Positions 1 through 5,627 of a DNA stretch of 7,986 nucleotides are shown here, piece after piece. Source of the stretch: Desulfatitalea sp. (GTDB lineage: Bacteria; Desulfobacterota; Desulfobacteria; Desulfobacterales; Desulfosarcinaceae); NCBI GenBank assembly GCA_018224505.1, contig JAGTVD010000370.1, positions 1 through 7,986 of the forward strand. Direction: 5' to 3'. The notes below the pieces were generated by a model. The model did not search any database. It saw only the letters and a program-made list of their open reading frames with translations, and had not been told where the DNA came from. Numbering within the stretch: the stretch's first letter is position 1; each line of letters opens with the position of its first letter. The translations under genes and the position numbers were made by a program.

Positions 1-1202
1 TGGGAATCGCCGAGCAGGGATGCGATGTTCATCTGGTGGAAAAGCAAAGCCGCCTGGGCGGTAATGCCCGCCACCTGCGCGCCACCTGGCAAGGCAATGA
101 TTTGCCCGCCTACCTCGAAAACCTGATCGAGCGCATCCGCAACCATCCGCGCATCCACCTGCATTTGAATACCGAAGTGACCGCTACCCACGGCGCGCTC
201 GGCAACATGGCCTCCACCCTCACCGACGGCGCCGGCCGCAAGCTGGAAATCGCCCACGGTGCTGCCATACTCACCGTCGGGGCCCAGGAGTACAAACCCA
301 CCGAGTTTCTATACGGTAAGCACCCCAATGTACTGACCCACCTGGACCTGGACGCCGCCCTGACCCGCGACGAACAGCGGCTGATCACCGCCAAGAGCGC
401 TGTTTTCATCCAGTGCGTGGGCTCGCGCAACGAAGTGCGGCCTTACTGCAGCAAGATCTGCTGCACCCACAGCCTCAAGGGCGCCCTGGCACTCAAGCAG
501 AAGAACCCGGCGATGAAGGTGTTCATCCTCTACCGCGACATCCGGGCCTACGGCTTCCGCGAAAAGCTCTACCAGGAGGCCCGCGCCAAGGGCGTGATCT
601 TCATCCGTTTCGACCTGGACAAAATACCCAGCGTGGCCATCGCCGACCACGATCAGCTGCTGCTGACCGTCACCGATCATGTGCTGCGCCGGCCCATCCG
701 TATCAAACCGGATCTGCTCATCCTGGCCGCCGGTATCGAGGCGACGAAGAACAACCGGTTGTTCGAACTTTTCAAGGTGCCGGTCAATGCCGACGGATTC
801 CTGGTGGAAGCCCACGCCAAGCTGCGTCCCGTGGATTTTGCTTCCGAGGGGATCTTCCTGGCCGGCCTGGCCCATTACCCCAAACCCCTGGAAGAGAGTA
901 TCGCCCAGGCCAAGGCGGCTGCCGCCCGGGCCATGACCCTGCTCTCCAAGGAGGCGATCCTGATGGGGGGCGTGGTGGCCACGGTGGAGTCCGGCCTGTG
1001 CGCCGCATGCCTGACCTGCGTGCGCAGCTGCCCCTACCACATCCCCCACATCGACGAACACTCGCATGCGGTCATCGACCCGGCACTGTGCCACGGTTGC
1101 GGCACCTGCGTCTCCGAGTGCCCGGGCAAGGCCATCACCCTCAAACACTTCACCGACGATCAGCTCATCGCCAAGGCGCAGGCGCTGTTCGAAAAAGCGT
1201 GA
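1..1202 (+). CDS. HdrA-like iron-sulfur flavoprotein, C-terminal part (5' end outside window)
   Basis: Partial gene; the frame is open from base 3 with no start in view, and the stop TGA is at 1200-1202. The visible 399 codons begin inside an FAD-binding Rossmann region (G-x-x-V-x-L-V-E-K ... L-G-G-N), as in HdrA flavoproteins that shuttle or bifurcate electrons in cytoplasmic heterodisulfide reductase-type complexes. Next comes the HdrA-typical cysteine segment Q-C-V-G-S-R ... Y-C-S-K-I-C-C (about 411-464), then a second flavin-fold part with the L-I-L-A-A-G-I-E motif (about 717-740). It ends with two 4Fe-4S ferredoxin motifs: CAACLTCVRSC-P (about 999-1034) and CHGCGTCVSEC-P (about 1089-1124). 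No HdrB or HdrC partner gene is in the window, so partners must lie upstream or elsewhere. HdrA-type is secure; whether the protein is bifurcating, and its electron partners, cannot be told here. Confidence 0.93.
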   Translation, partial: GIAEQGCDVHLVEKQSRLGGNARHLRATWQGNDLPAYLENLIERIRNHPRIHLHLNTEVTATHGALGNMASTLTDGAGRKLEIAHGAAILTVGAQEYKPTEFLYGKHPNVLTHLDLDAALTRDEQRLITAKSAVFIQCVGSRNEVRPYCSKICCTHSLKGALALKQKNPAMKVFILYRDIRAYGFREKLYQEARAKGVIFIRFDLDKIPSVAIADHDQLLLTVTDHVLRRPIRIKPDLLILAAGIEATKNNRLFELFKVPVNADGFLVEAHAKLRPVDFASEGIFLAGLAHYPKPLEESIAQAKAAAARAMTLLSKEAILMGGVVATVESGLCAACLTCVRSCPYHIPHIDEHSHAVIDPALCHGCGTCVSECPGKAITLKHFTDDQLIAKAQALFEKA

Positions 1203-1265
1203 GCGAGTTGGTAGCGTTTGTTGGGTTTGTTGGGTTGGACGGTTGTTTGGTGGTGCGGTTTTTGG
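1203..1265 (+). repeat. G/T-rich low-complexity tract after the hdrA stop
   Basis: Right after the hdrA stop the + strand is almost purely G and T. It includes two adjacent copies of TTTGTTGGG (1217-1225 and 1226-1234). The end of the tract (1242-1263) matches the reverse complement of 2416-2437 at 17 of 22 positions by eye. No gene and no classic terminator is visible. It may be a degenerate intergenic repeat, but strand-biased low complexity could give the same similarity by chance. Confidence 0.5.
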
Positions 1266-1286
1266 CAACAGATCATATCATGACTT

Positions 1287-1364
1287 GTGGGAGCGGCTTC
1301 CAGCCGCGATCGAGCGATCATGATCCCCCGCGCGGGCGCATCGCGGCGCGAAGCCTGCTTCCAC
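1287..1364. repeat. REP/BIME-like pair of inverted palindromic units
   Basis: Two related units of about 24-25 bp face each other: 1287-1310 (starts GTGGGAGCGGCTTC, ends GCCGCGAT) and the reverse complement at 1340-1364 (starts ATCGCGGC, ends GCTTCCAC). The first unit folds on itself, GCGGCT (1293-1298) pairing with AGCCGC (1302-1307). Between the units lie two further perfect palindromes, GATCATGATC (1316-1325) and CCCGCGCGGG (1327-1336). The 'GTGGGAGCGGCTTC...GCCGCGA' pattern resembles REP elements known from many proteobacteria, which are mobilised by REP-associated tyrosine transposases. No such transposase is in this window. The pair could also stabilise or end the hdrA transcript. Confidence 0.75.
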
Positions 1365-1422
1365 GGGTAAGAAAGAATTGTTTGCTGTGCTGATACGGCT
1401 TTAGAATCATGCCTGCCGTCCT

Positions 1423-1710
1423 TCAATCGGTTGGCAATCGGGACTGCAAGAGCGCATATATTTGATCCCGGCGACCGACGCAAACGACATAAACGCTGAT
1501 TTCCTTTTCTTCCACAAGGTAGGCCAGCCGGTAACCGACCGAGCGGAGTTTGATCTTATACAGATTGGTGTAGCCACGGAGTTTGGCAGATGGCACATGG
1601 GGGGTTACCAGCCGTTTTGCCAGACGGGCCTTGAATTGTTTTTGGACAAAAGGGTCCAGCTTTTGCCATTCTTTTAGCGCGCTTTGAAAAAATCTCAGAT
1701 TATAGGTCAT
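1423..1710 (-). CDS. relE: RelE-family mRNA interferase toxin
   Basis: This 95-residue protein has the standard length of RelE, a ribosome-dependent endonuclease that cuts mRNA in the A site. Basic residues matching the catalytic set recalled for E. coli RelE are present: K52, K54, R61 and R81, with a tyrosine at 85 where E. coli has Tyr87 (the loop is two residues shorter). The core Y-K-I-K-L-R-S-x-G-Y-R-L-x-Y is intact, so the toxin looks active. It is the second gene of a two-gene operon; its ATG (1708-1710) lies inside the end of the antitoxin gene with an 11-bp overlap and no strong ribosome binding site. This suggests translational coupling and tight control of toxin level. It is also close to StbE-type toxins. 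Family assignment is secure; activity is inferred. Confidence 0.93.
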   Translation of the reverse strand: MTYNLRFFQSALKEWQKLDPFVQKQFKARLAKRLVTPHVPSAKLRGYTNLYKIKLRSVGYRLAYLVEEKEISVYVVCVGRRDQIYALLQSRLPTD

Positions 1711-1954
1711 CGATGGAGATCTCTATGGCACTATTTTTCTCGTTTTTTCTCTCTTCGTAGATTTTGCCGAGGGCCAAGTCCTCCGCCAAATCCAATAACC
1801 TTTCATAAACCTCCGGCGGCACAATGTAGGCCGCTGTTTTATTGCGGTTGAGCAATGCAACCGGCTCGCCTTTGGCAGCGTTGATGAGCGCCTGGGGGTT
1901 TTTCTTGAACTCTGTAATGCTAACGGTTTTTCCAGCATGGATCGAAGTAAGCAT
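1700..1954 (-). CDS. Antitoxin of the RelE toxin, Phd/YefM (StbD-like) family
   Basis: The 84-residue first gene of the toxin-antitoxin operon. Residues 1-55 fit the Phd/YefM DNA-binding dimer fold (V-S-I-T-E-F-K-K-N-P, then G-E-P-V-A-L-L-N-R-N-K, then I-V-P-P-E-V-Y). In this family that part binds the operator for autorepression. The C-terminal part is a charged helix ending in I-E-I-S-I-D-D-L, which resembles the toxin-binding tail of RelB (V-R-V-T-L-D-E-L in E. coli). The start ATG at 1952-1954 is supported by AAGGAG (1963-1968) at 8-base spacing. The gene is preceded by its own promoter and a candidate operator. The protein is best described as StbD-like; calling it RelB would hide the different N-terminal fold. 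Confidence 0.92.
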   Translation of the reverse strand: MLTSIHAGKTVSITEFKKNPQALINAAKGEPVALLNRNKTAAYIVPPEVYERLLDLAEDLALGKIYEERKNEKNSAIEISIDDL

Positions 1955-1962
1955 GTATTAAA

Positions 1963-2022
1963 CTCCTTTTAAATGATTATTTAACGGACCTGATAATAGA
2001 CCATTAATTGTATCTTTGTCAA
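1963..2022 (-). promoter_or_regulatory. Sigma-70 promoter, candidate operator and RBS of the toxin-antitoxin operon
   Basis: Reading leftward on the minus strand there is a perfect -35 TTGACA (2017-2022), an 18-bp spacer, and a -10 TATTAT (1993-1998), so transcription should begin near 1986. Between the -10 and the ribosome binding site lies an inverted repeat TTAAAT-N4-ATTTAA (1969-1984), well placed for autorepression by the antitoxin. The AAGGAG Shine-Dalgarno is at 1963-1968. This A/T-rich patch stands out against the GC-rich surroundings. Confidence 0.8.
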
Positions 2023-2117
2023 TGTGAAGGGAGGTTCAATGCAGTGGAGACGTACGCACCGAACCACCCCACGACCGGGTTCACCCGCTCCCTATCCACG
2101 CTGTAACTTTTCTATGC

Positions 2118-2164
2118 GATGCAAAGCGCCACAGGGTGATGCAAAGCGCCACAGGGGTGATGCA
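2118..2164. repeat. 20-bp tandem repeat, about 2.3 copies
   Basis: Unit GATGCAAAGCGCCACAGGGT at 2118-2137 is followed directly by a second copy at 2138-2158 with one extra G in the G-run. A third partial copy, GATGCA, follows at 2159-2164. Copy number is too low and there are no spacers, so this is not a CRISPR array. Function unknown. Confidence 0.85.
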
Positions 2165-2185
2165 ATATGCTTCACCGCCATATTG
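2163..2185. repeat. Hairpin CAATATG / CATATTG
   Basis: A perfect 7-bp inverted repeat: CAATATG (2163-2169), 9-base loop, CATATTG (2179-2185). It directly abuts the tandem repeat. No T-run follows, so it is not an intrinsic terminator. It could be a protein-binding site or a remnant of a mobile element end. Confidence 0.6.
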
Positions 2186-2294
2186 AATGTAAATACGGTC
2201 TTTTACCCACAGTTGCGCGTTTTGGTGTAACGAATCGCATCGATGGGCGCCTGGGCAAGCCGGGTTGTTCAGGTCATAACAGGGGATCCGGGGA

Positions 2295-2332
2295 TGAAAC
2301 GCGCCATGGATAGATTTGATCGTTGCGTTTCA
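2295..2332. promoter_or_regulatory. Inverted repeat, possible upstream activator site for the sigma-54 promoter
   Basis: Perfect 8-bp arms TGAAACGC (2295-2302) and GCGTTTCA (2325-2332) are separated by 22 bp, so half-site centres are 30 bp apart, close to three helical turns. The centre lies about 200 bp upstream of the sigma-54 -24/-12 element at 2497-2512, within the range where NtrC-type activators bind as enhancers. Which protein binds is inference; the adjacent response regulator is the natural candidate. Confidence 0.35.
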
Positions 2333-2395
2333 AGTGCCAAACGGCCATATTCCGGCGATCGTGCAGGAACGCCGTAATTTTCAGATAACCCAAAG

Positions 2396-2480
2396 GAATT
2401 AAAACCGATAAATCGAAAAACCGACCAACTGAACAACCCCACAATCCACCAACTACCCCCCAACACCCCGCTCACCCAAC
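2396..2480. repeat. A/C-rich (G/T-rich on minus strand) tract upstream of the sigma-54 promoter
   Basis: The + strand is almost free of G and T over much of this stretch, with C-runs at 2437-2440, 2456-2461, 2466-2469 and 2475-2477. The complementary strand therefore has G-runs of 4, 6, 4 and 3 that could in principle form a quadruplex. Its end at 2416-2437 resembles, in inverted orientation, the G/T tract after hdrA. It lies between the possible activator site and the promoter. Confidence 0.5.
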
Positions 2481-2496
2481 TTCCTCCAATACTTCT

Positions 2497-2512
2497 TGGC
2501 CCGAATCCTGCA
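2497..2512 (+). promoter_or_regulatory. Sigma-54 (-24/-12) promoter of the GcvH-like gene
   Basis: TGGCCCG-N4-CTGCA at 2497-2512 matches the RpoN consensus TGGCACG-N4-TTGCA with two changes. The invariant GG (2498-2499) and GC (2510-2511) are at exactly the required spacing. Transcription would start near 2523, giving a leader of about 50 bases before the ATG at 2574. An RpoN-dependent activator gene of the NtrC class lies about 0.8 kb downstream on the other strand, which fits. No other site in the window matched this well by eye. Confidence 0.72.
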
Positions 2513-2573
2513 ACCTGGGATGTGTAACAGGCGAGCAACTTCGGCAACTCACCCCGAACCCAAGGAGGTGCAC

Positions 2574-3491
2574 ATGACTGGGCATACAACACAAGGAAGC
2601 AAAACCGGACAACCCTTTATCTATGGCCTGACCAATAACCAATGTGTCTGGAGCCGCGCCGGAGTGGTAAAGCCCATTGCGTGCATCAATGCCTTCGACT
2701 GCCTCGGATGCGCCTTCGACCGCAAGGTTCAGGCTGATTTTGACGCCCGCGGGCAATCCGACGCACAGCCGGCCGCGGATCCCCGTACCGTCCGCCTGCG
2801 CATGCTGATGAACCAGCGCAAATGCCGCCACATGCTCAGCGGTCGGGTGGCCTACAAGCTGTGCGGCCATGGGTACGACTGCGTGCGCTGCCCCTACGAC
2901 CAGATGCTCGAAGACAACGGGATCCAGACCCCCCTGAGCGAACCGCTGTGCGATCCCGCCTCCGGCTTCAACGTGGCCCGCGATTACTACTACCACCACG
3001 GGCACACCTGGGCCCGGGTGGAGTACGGCGGTCGGGTGCGGGTGGGTATGGATGATTTCGCCCTGCGCCTGCTGGGACCCCAGGAGAAAATCGAGTTGCC
3101 CGGACTGGGCGAAGCCGTGGCTCAGAACCGCCCCCAGGCCAAAATCGGTCGCGGCGGCCACACCGCCCAACCCCTGAGCCCCGTGGACGGCAAGGTGCTG
3201 GCGGTCAATGCCAAGCTCACCGGCCGGGCCGATACGGCCAATCAATCGCCCTACGGGGAAGGCTGGTTCATGGTGATCCAGCCCACCAATTTACGACGCA
3301 ATTTGAAGAACCTGCTTTTCGGCACCGAGAGCCTGGCCTGGATGGACGATGAGTCCCAGCGACTGACCAGCCTGCTCAGCGAAACGGCCGGGTACCGCCT
3401 TGCGGCCACCGGCGGGGAAGCGGTCAGTGACATCTACGGCACGATTCCAAATGCCGACTGGAACCGGTTGGTGGCGGAGTTCCTGGTGTAG
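2574..3491 (+). CDS. Cys-rich GcvH-like (glycine cleavage H-domain) protein without lipoyl lysine
   Basis: 305 residues from the ATG at 2574, supported by AAGGAGGT (2562-2569) four bases upstream; an in-frame TTG further up lies inside the promoter. The N-terminal 110 residues hold two copies of one cysteine module, C-x12-C-x5-C-x2-C-x-[FY]-D: C24/C37/C43/C46 and C84/C97/C103/C106. These look like metal or Fe-S ligands. Residues about 133-240 are an H-protein-like barrel (H-H-G-H-T-W, V-G-M-D-D-F-A, L-S-P-V-D-G-K-V-L-A-V-N, P-Y-G-E-G-W-F). Canonical H-proteins carry lipoate on a lysine seven residues before the S of S-P-V; here that position is glycine (R-G-G-H-T-A), so lipoylation is unlikely. 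Residues 241-305 form an extra tail. Preceded by a sigma-54 promoter; convergent with the kinase operon. No glycine cleavage P or T genes are nearby, so a glycine-cleavage role is doubtful. Function unknown, possibly redox or electron transfer next to Hdr genes. Confidence 0.9.
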   Translation: MTGHTTQGSKTGQPFIYGLTNNQCVWSRAGVVKPIACINAFDCLGCAFDRKVQADFDARGQSDAQPAADPRTVRLRMLMNQRKCRHMLSGRVAYKLCGHGYDCVRCPYDQMLEDNGIQTPLSEPLCDPASGFNVARDYYYHHGHTWARVEYGGRVRVGMDDFALRLLGPQEKIELPGLGEAVAQNRPQAKIGRGGHTAQPLSPVDGKVLAVNAKLTGRADTANQSPYGEGWFMVIQPTNLRRNLKNLLFGTESLAWMDDESQRLTSLLSETAGYRLAATGGEAVSDIYGTIPNADWNRLVAEFLV

Positions 3492-3509
3492 GGTGCGCGC
3501 TCCATCGAT

Positions 3510-3557
3510 CCTGCCTGCGCGGGTACCGGGCTGCCTGCCCGGTACCCGCCTTGCAGG
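3510..3557. terminator. Strong hairpin between convergent genes (likely terminator or 3' end stabiliser)
   Basis: A perfect 13-bp stem GCGGGTACCGGGC (3519-3531) / GCCCGGTACCCGC (3537-3549) with a 5-base loop lies 28 bases past the GcvH-like stop. It is extended by an outer stem CCTGC (3510-3514) / GCAGG (3553-3557). No T-run follows directly. A weaker hairpin, GTGCA (3574-3578) / TGCAC (3590-3594), does lead into six Ts (3596-3601) and may complete termination on the + strand. The main stem is symmetrical, so it may also limit read-through from the opposite operon. Confidence 0.6.
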
Positions 3558-3685
3558 TGGAGCACCCCGATTGGTGCAATTGAAGGGAATGCACATTTTT
3601 TGATCTGTATAGCGCCTATTCTTTTCGGGTGACGTCGTTCAAAATAATTACAAAAAACGGGGATCTCCGACTGATGAGGGCGTGT

Positions 3686-4261
3686 TCAAAGCCGGTTGCG
3701 CACGGTCTTTTTAAGCAGGCGGGCGATTTCGTATTCGCAGGCCGAACAGAAGCGCATGGGCAGCAGATCGAGTTGGTCGAGCTGTTTGCTGAAACGCATC
3801 AGGCATCCCGGTTCGCGGCAATGTTCCAGCCCCAGCAGATGACCCGATTCGTGAAGGGCGATTTTAGCGCCTCGTTGATAGGTGATCTGGCGGTCGATGT
3901 GCTGGAGCCGATGAAAGGATATGACGGCTGCACGTCCGCCGAGTTGGGATTCCCCGTAGACATGGGTCAGGATGGGGATGCACAGGTCGCGTGGCAGCAC
4001 CCCCATGCGCAATGGCGCGCCGTGAACCTCCTTGCCCAGGGCCGTAACAATCTTCACGGCATCGAACTGATGACGGCTGGCGATAAAGGCGTCAACCGGC
4101 AGGGGGCGGGCGGCGCGGATGCGTGTGGACAAACTCGCCACGGCTTGCAGGTTGGCGGCCATTACCGCGAGGGCCATGGGCTCTGTTTCGCCAAACGGAA
4201 CTAAATCCAGCAGGGCGTCGGGGGCGTTGTCGGCAGGCGGCGGATGCATTGGCGGCGTCAA
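3686..4261 (-). CDS. amzA: Archaemetzincin-family zinc metalloprotease
   Basis: 191 residues from a TTG at 4259-4261, four bases after the regulator's stop. An ATG four codons in (4247-4249) is an equally possible start, since neither has a clear ribosome binding site and translation is probably coupled. The signature H-E-S-G-H-L-L-G-L-E-H-C (137-148) supplies three zinc-binding histidines and the catalytic glutamate. It is followed by C153-L-M155 and the pair C172-x2-C175, the archaemetzincin second zinc site. The gap from M155 to C172 is 16 residues, one less than the consensus I recall. The upstream G-V-L-P-R-D-L-C-I-P and Y-G-E-S-Q-L-G-G segments also fit the family. There is no signal peptide, so it is likely cytoplasmic. 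Archaemetzincins have few known substrates. Being last in a two-component operon, it might act on a signalling component, but that is a guess. Confidence 0.92.
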   Translation of the reverse strand: MTPPMHPPPADNAPDALLDLVPFGETEPMALAVMAANLQAVASLSTRIRAARPLPVDAFIASRHQFDAVKIVTALGKEVHGAPLRMGVLPRDLCIPILTHVYGESQLGGRAAVISFHRLQHIDRQITYQRGAKIALHESGHLLGLEHCREPGCLMRFSKQLDQLDLLPMRFCSACEYEIARLLKKTVRNRL

Positions 4262-4265
4262 GCGT

Positions 4266-5618
4266 TCAAGGCCTCTTGAGGTTCAGGCGTTTCATCTTGC
4301 GGGAAAGCGTTACCCGGTCGATGTCCAGCAACTTGGCCGCACGCGTGATGTTCCAGTCACTGTTTTCAAGGGCATTTAGAAGGTGGTGTCGTTCCACTTC
4401 CCGGAGAGTGGTCGGCTCCGGGCCGCAGGTGTCGGCGTGGGGTTGAAGAAACGCGAGCTCCTCGGCGCCGATCATGCGGCCCCGGGCGATCACCACCACG
4501 CGTTCGATCACATTGCGCAGCTCCCGCACGTTACCCGGCCAGTTGTAGTTCATCAGGATCTCCACGGCCCGCGGCGTCAAACCCTCTACGGGTTTTCCGG
4601 TTTCCGCGGCATATCGGTGCAGGAAGAAATCAGCCAGCACCGGCACGTCCTCGAGACGCTCGCGCAGCGGAGGGATGTGGATCGTCAGCACATTGATGCG
4701 GTAGAAAAAGTCTTCCCGGAATTGCCCTTCGCGCAGCAATTGGCGCAGATCCCGATGGGTGGCGCTGACCAGACGGAAGTGGGTGTCGACGGGCTGGTTG
4801 CCACCCAGGCGGCAAAACTTCTTCTCCTCCAGCACCCGCAACAGGGTGATCTGCATTTTGGGCGATATTTCACCGATCTCATCGAGAAACAGGGTGCCGC
4901 CGTTGGCCATCTCCAGGCGGCCGCGGCGCGCTTTGACCGCACCGGTGAAAGCACCCCGCTCGTGGCCGAACAGTTCGCTTTCCAGCAGCGTCTCCGACTG
5001 GGCCCCGCAGTTGATGGCCATGAAAGGGCCGCCTGCCTGCTCGCTGCGCATGTGGATCGCCAGGGCCAGCAGATCTTTGCCGGTGCCGGTCTCGCCCGTG
5101 ATGAGCACCGGTGCGGTGGTGGGGGCCACCTCCTCGATTTCATCGAGCACGATGCGCAGGGCTTCGGATTGGCCCACGATTCCCCCCCAGGCGGGCTGTT
5201 GCGCTGCGCCCCACTGTCCATCGGCGTCGGTTGCGGTCCGTTGCAATGTTTTGGCCGCCGCCACCCGCTCCATGAGCAAAGAGAGCTCCTCGGGATCGAA
5301 AGGTTTGCACAGGTAGTCGACGGCGCCCCGTTTCATGGCCTCCACGGCACTCTGGATGGAGCCATGGGCGGTGATCATGATGACGGTTGCGTCGGGCTGG
5401 CGCATTTTGATCTCGGCCAGCAGCTGCAAGCCGTCCATGCCGGGCATCTTGAAATCCACCAGGTAAAGGTCGTTGTGCTTTTCTTCCATCCGCGCCAGGG
5501 CCGCGGGTCCCGATGCAGCGGTTTCGACATTGTAGCCCTCCTTGGTCAGCCAGGCGGACAGCGCCACGCAAATGGCTTCCTCGTCATCCACCACCATGAT
5601 GTGCATCATTGGCGCCAT
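4266..5618 (-). CDS. Sigma-54-dependent response regulator, NtrC/AtoC type
   Basis: 450 residues in the standard three-domain order. The receiver domain (about 5-120) has D11/D12, phosphoacceptor D55 in L-V-D-F-K-M-P-G, T83 and K105. The AAA+ domain (about 145-380) has Walker A G-E-T-G-T-G-K-D (175-182), the sigma-54 contact loop G-A-F-T-G-A (222-227), Walker B G-G-T-L-F-L-D-E-I-G-E (240-250), and the F-F-Y-R-I-N-V-L and N-W-P-G-N-V-R-E-L motifs. A Fis-type helix-turn-helix closes the protein (about 405-447). All key residues are present, so it should activate RpoN promoters when phosphorylated. Start ATG at 5618 has AGGAGG five bases upstream; the kinase stop lies within the same 9-base gap, marking them as a cognate pair. 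A likely target is the -24/-12 promoter at 2497-2512 (inference). Confidence 0.97.
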   Translation of the reverse strand: MAPMMHIMVVDDEEAICVALSAWLTKEGYNVETAASGPAALARMEEKHNDLYLVDFKMPGMDGLQLLAEIKMRQPDATVIMITAHGSIQSAVEAMKRGAVDYLCKPFDPEELSLLMERVAAAKTLQRTATDADGQWGAAQQPAWGGIVGQSEALRIVLDEIEEVAPTTAPVLITGETGTGKDLLALAIHMRSEQAGGPFMAINCGAQSETLLESELFGHERGAFTGAVKARRGRLEMANGGTLFLDEIGEISPKMQITLLRVLEEKKFCRLGGNQPVDTHFRLVSATHRDLRQLLREGQFREDFFYRINVLTIHIPPLRERLEDVPVLADFFLHRYAAETGKPVEGLTPRAVEILMNYNWPGNVRELRNVIERVVVIARGRMIGAEELAFLQPHADTCGPEPTTLREVERHHLLNALENSDWNITRAAKLLDIDRVTLSRKMKRLNLKRP

Positions 5619-5627
5619 GTGTCCCTC

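Larger units (their letters stand above)
2031..2495. other. Intergenic stretch with repeats and no convincing gene
   Basis: About 465 bases without a supported gene. It contains a 20-bp tandem repeat (2118-2158), a hairpin (2163-2185), a long-spaced inverted repeat (2295-2332), a short stem CGGCG/CGCCG (2353-2357 with 2370-2374) and an A/C-rich tract (about 2396-2480). A 63-codon open frame at 2039-2230 has a good AGGGAGG four bases before its ATG. However, it runs through the tandem repeat, uses rare arginine codons (AGA, AGG, CGA) unlike its neighbours, and shows no known motif. I do not call it a gene. Confidence 0.6.

Noticed and set aside
2118..2164. CRISPR array
   Set aside because: Copies are directly adjacent with no spacers, and only about two are present.
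2039..2230. 63-codon frame with a strong AGGGAGG upstream
   Set aside because: It crosses a tandem repeat, uses rare arginine codons unlike neighbours and has no motif; the ribosome binding site alone is not enough.
2269..2592. 107-codon minus-strand frame with a hydrophobic middle
   Set aside because: The W/G/S/F-rich part comes from the A/C-rich low-complexity tract; it overlaps the sigma-54 promoter and the GcvH-like start.
2472..3245. 257-codon minus-strand open frame across the GcvH-like gene
   Set aside because: The sense gene has paired Cys motifs, an H-protein domain, a ribosome binding site and a promoter; the antisense has none.
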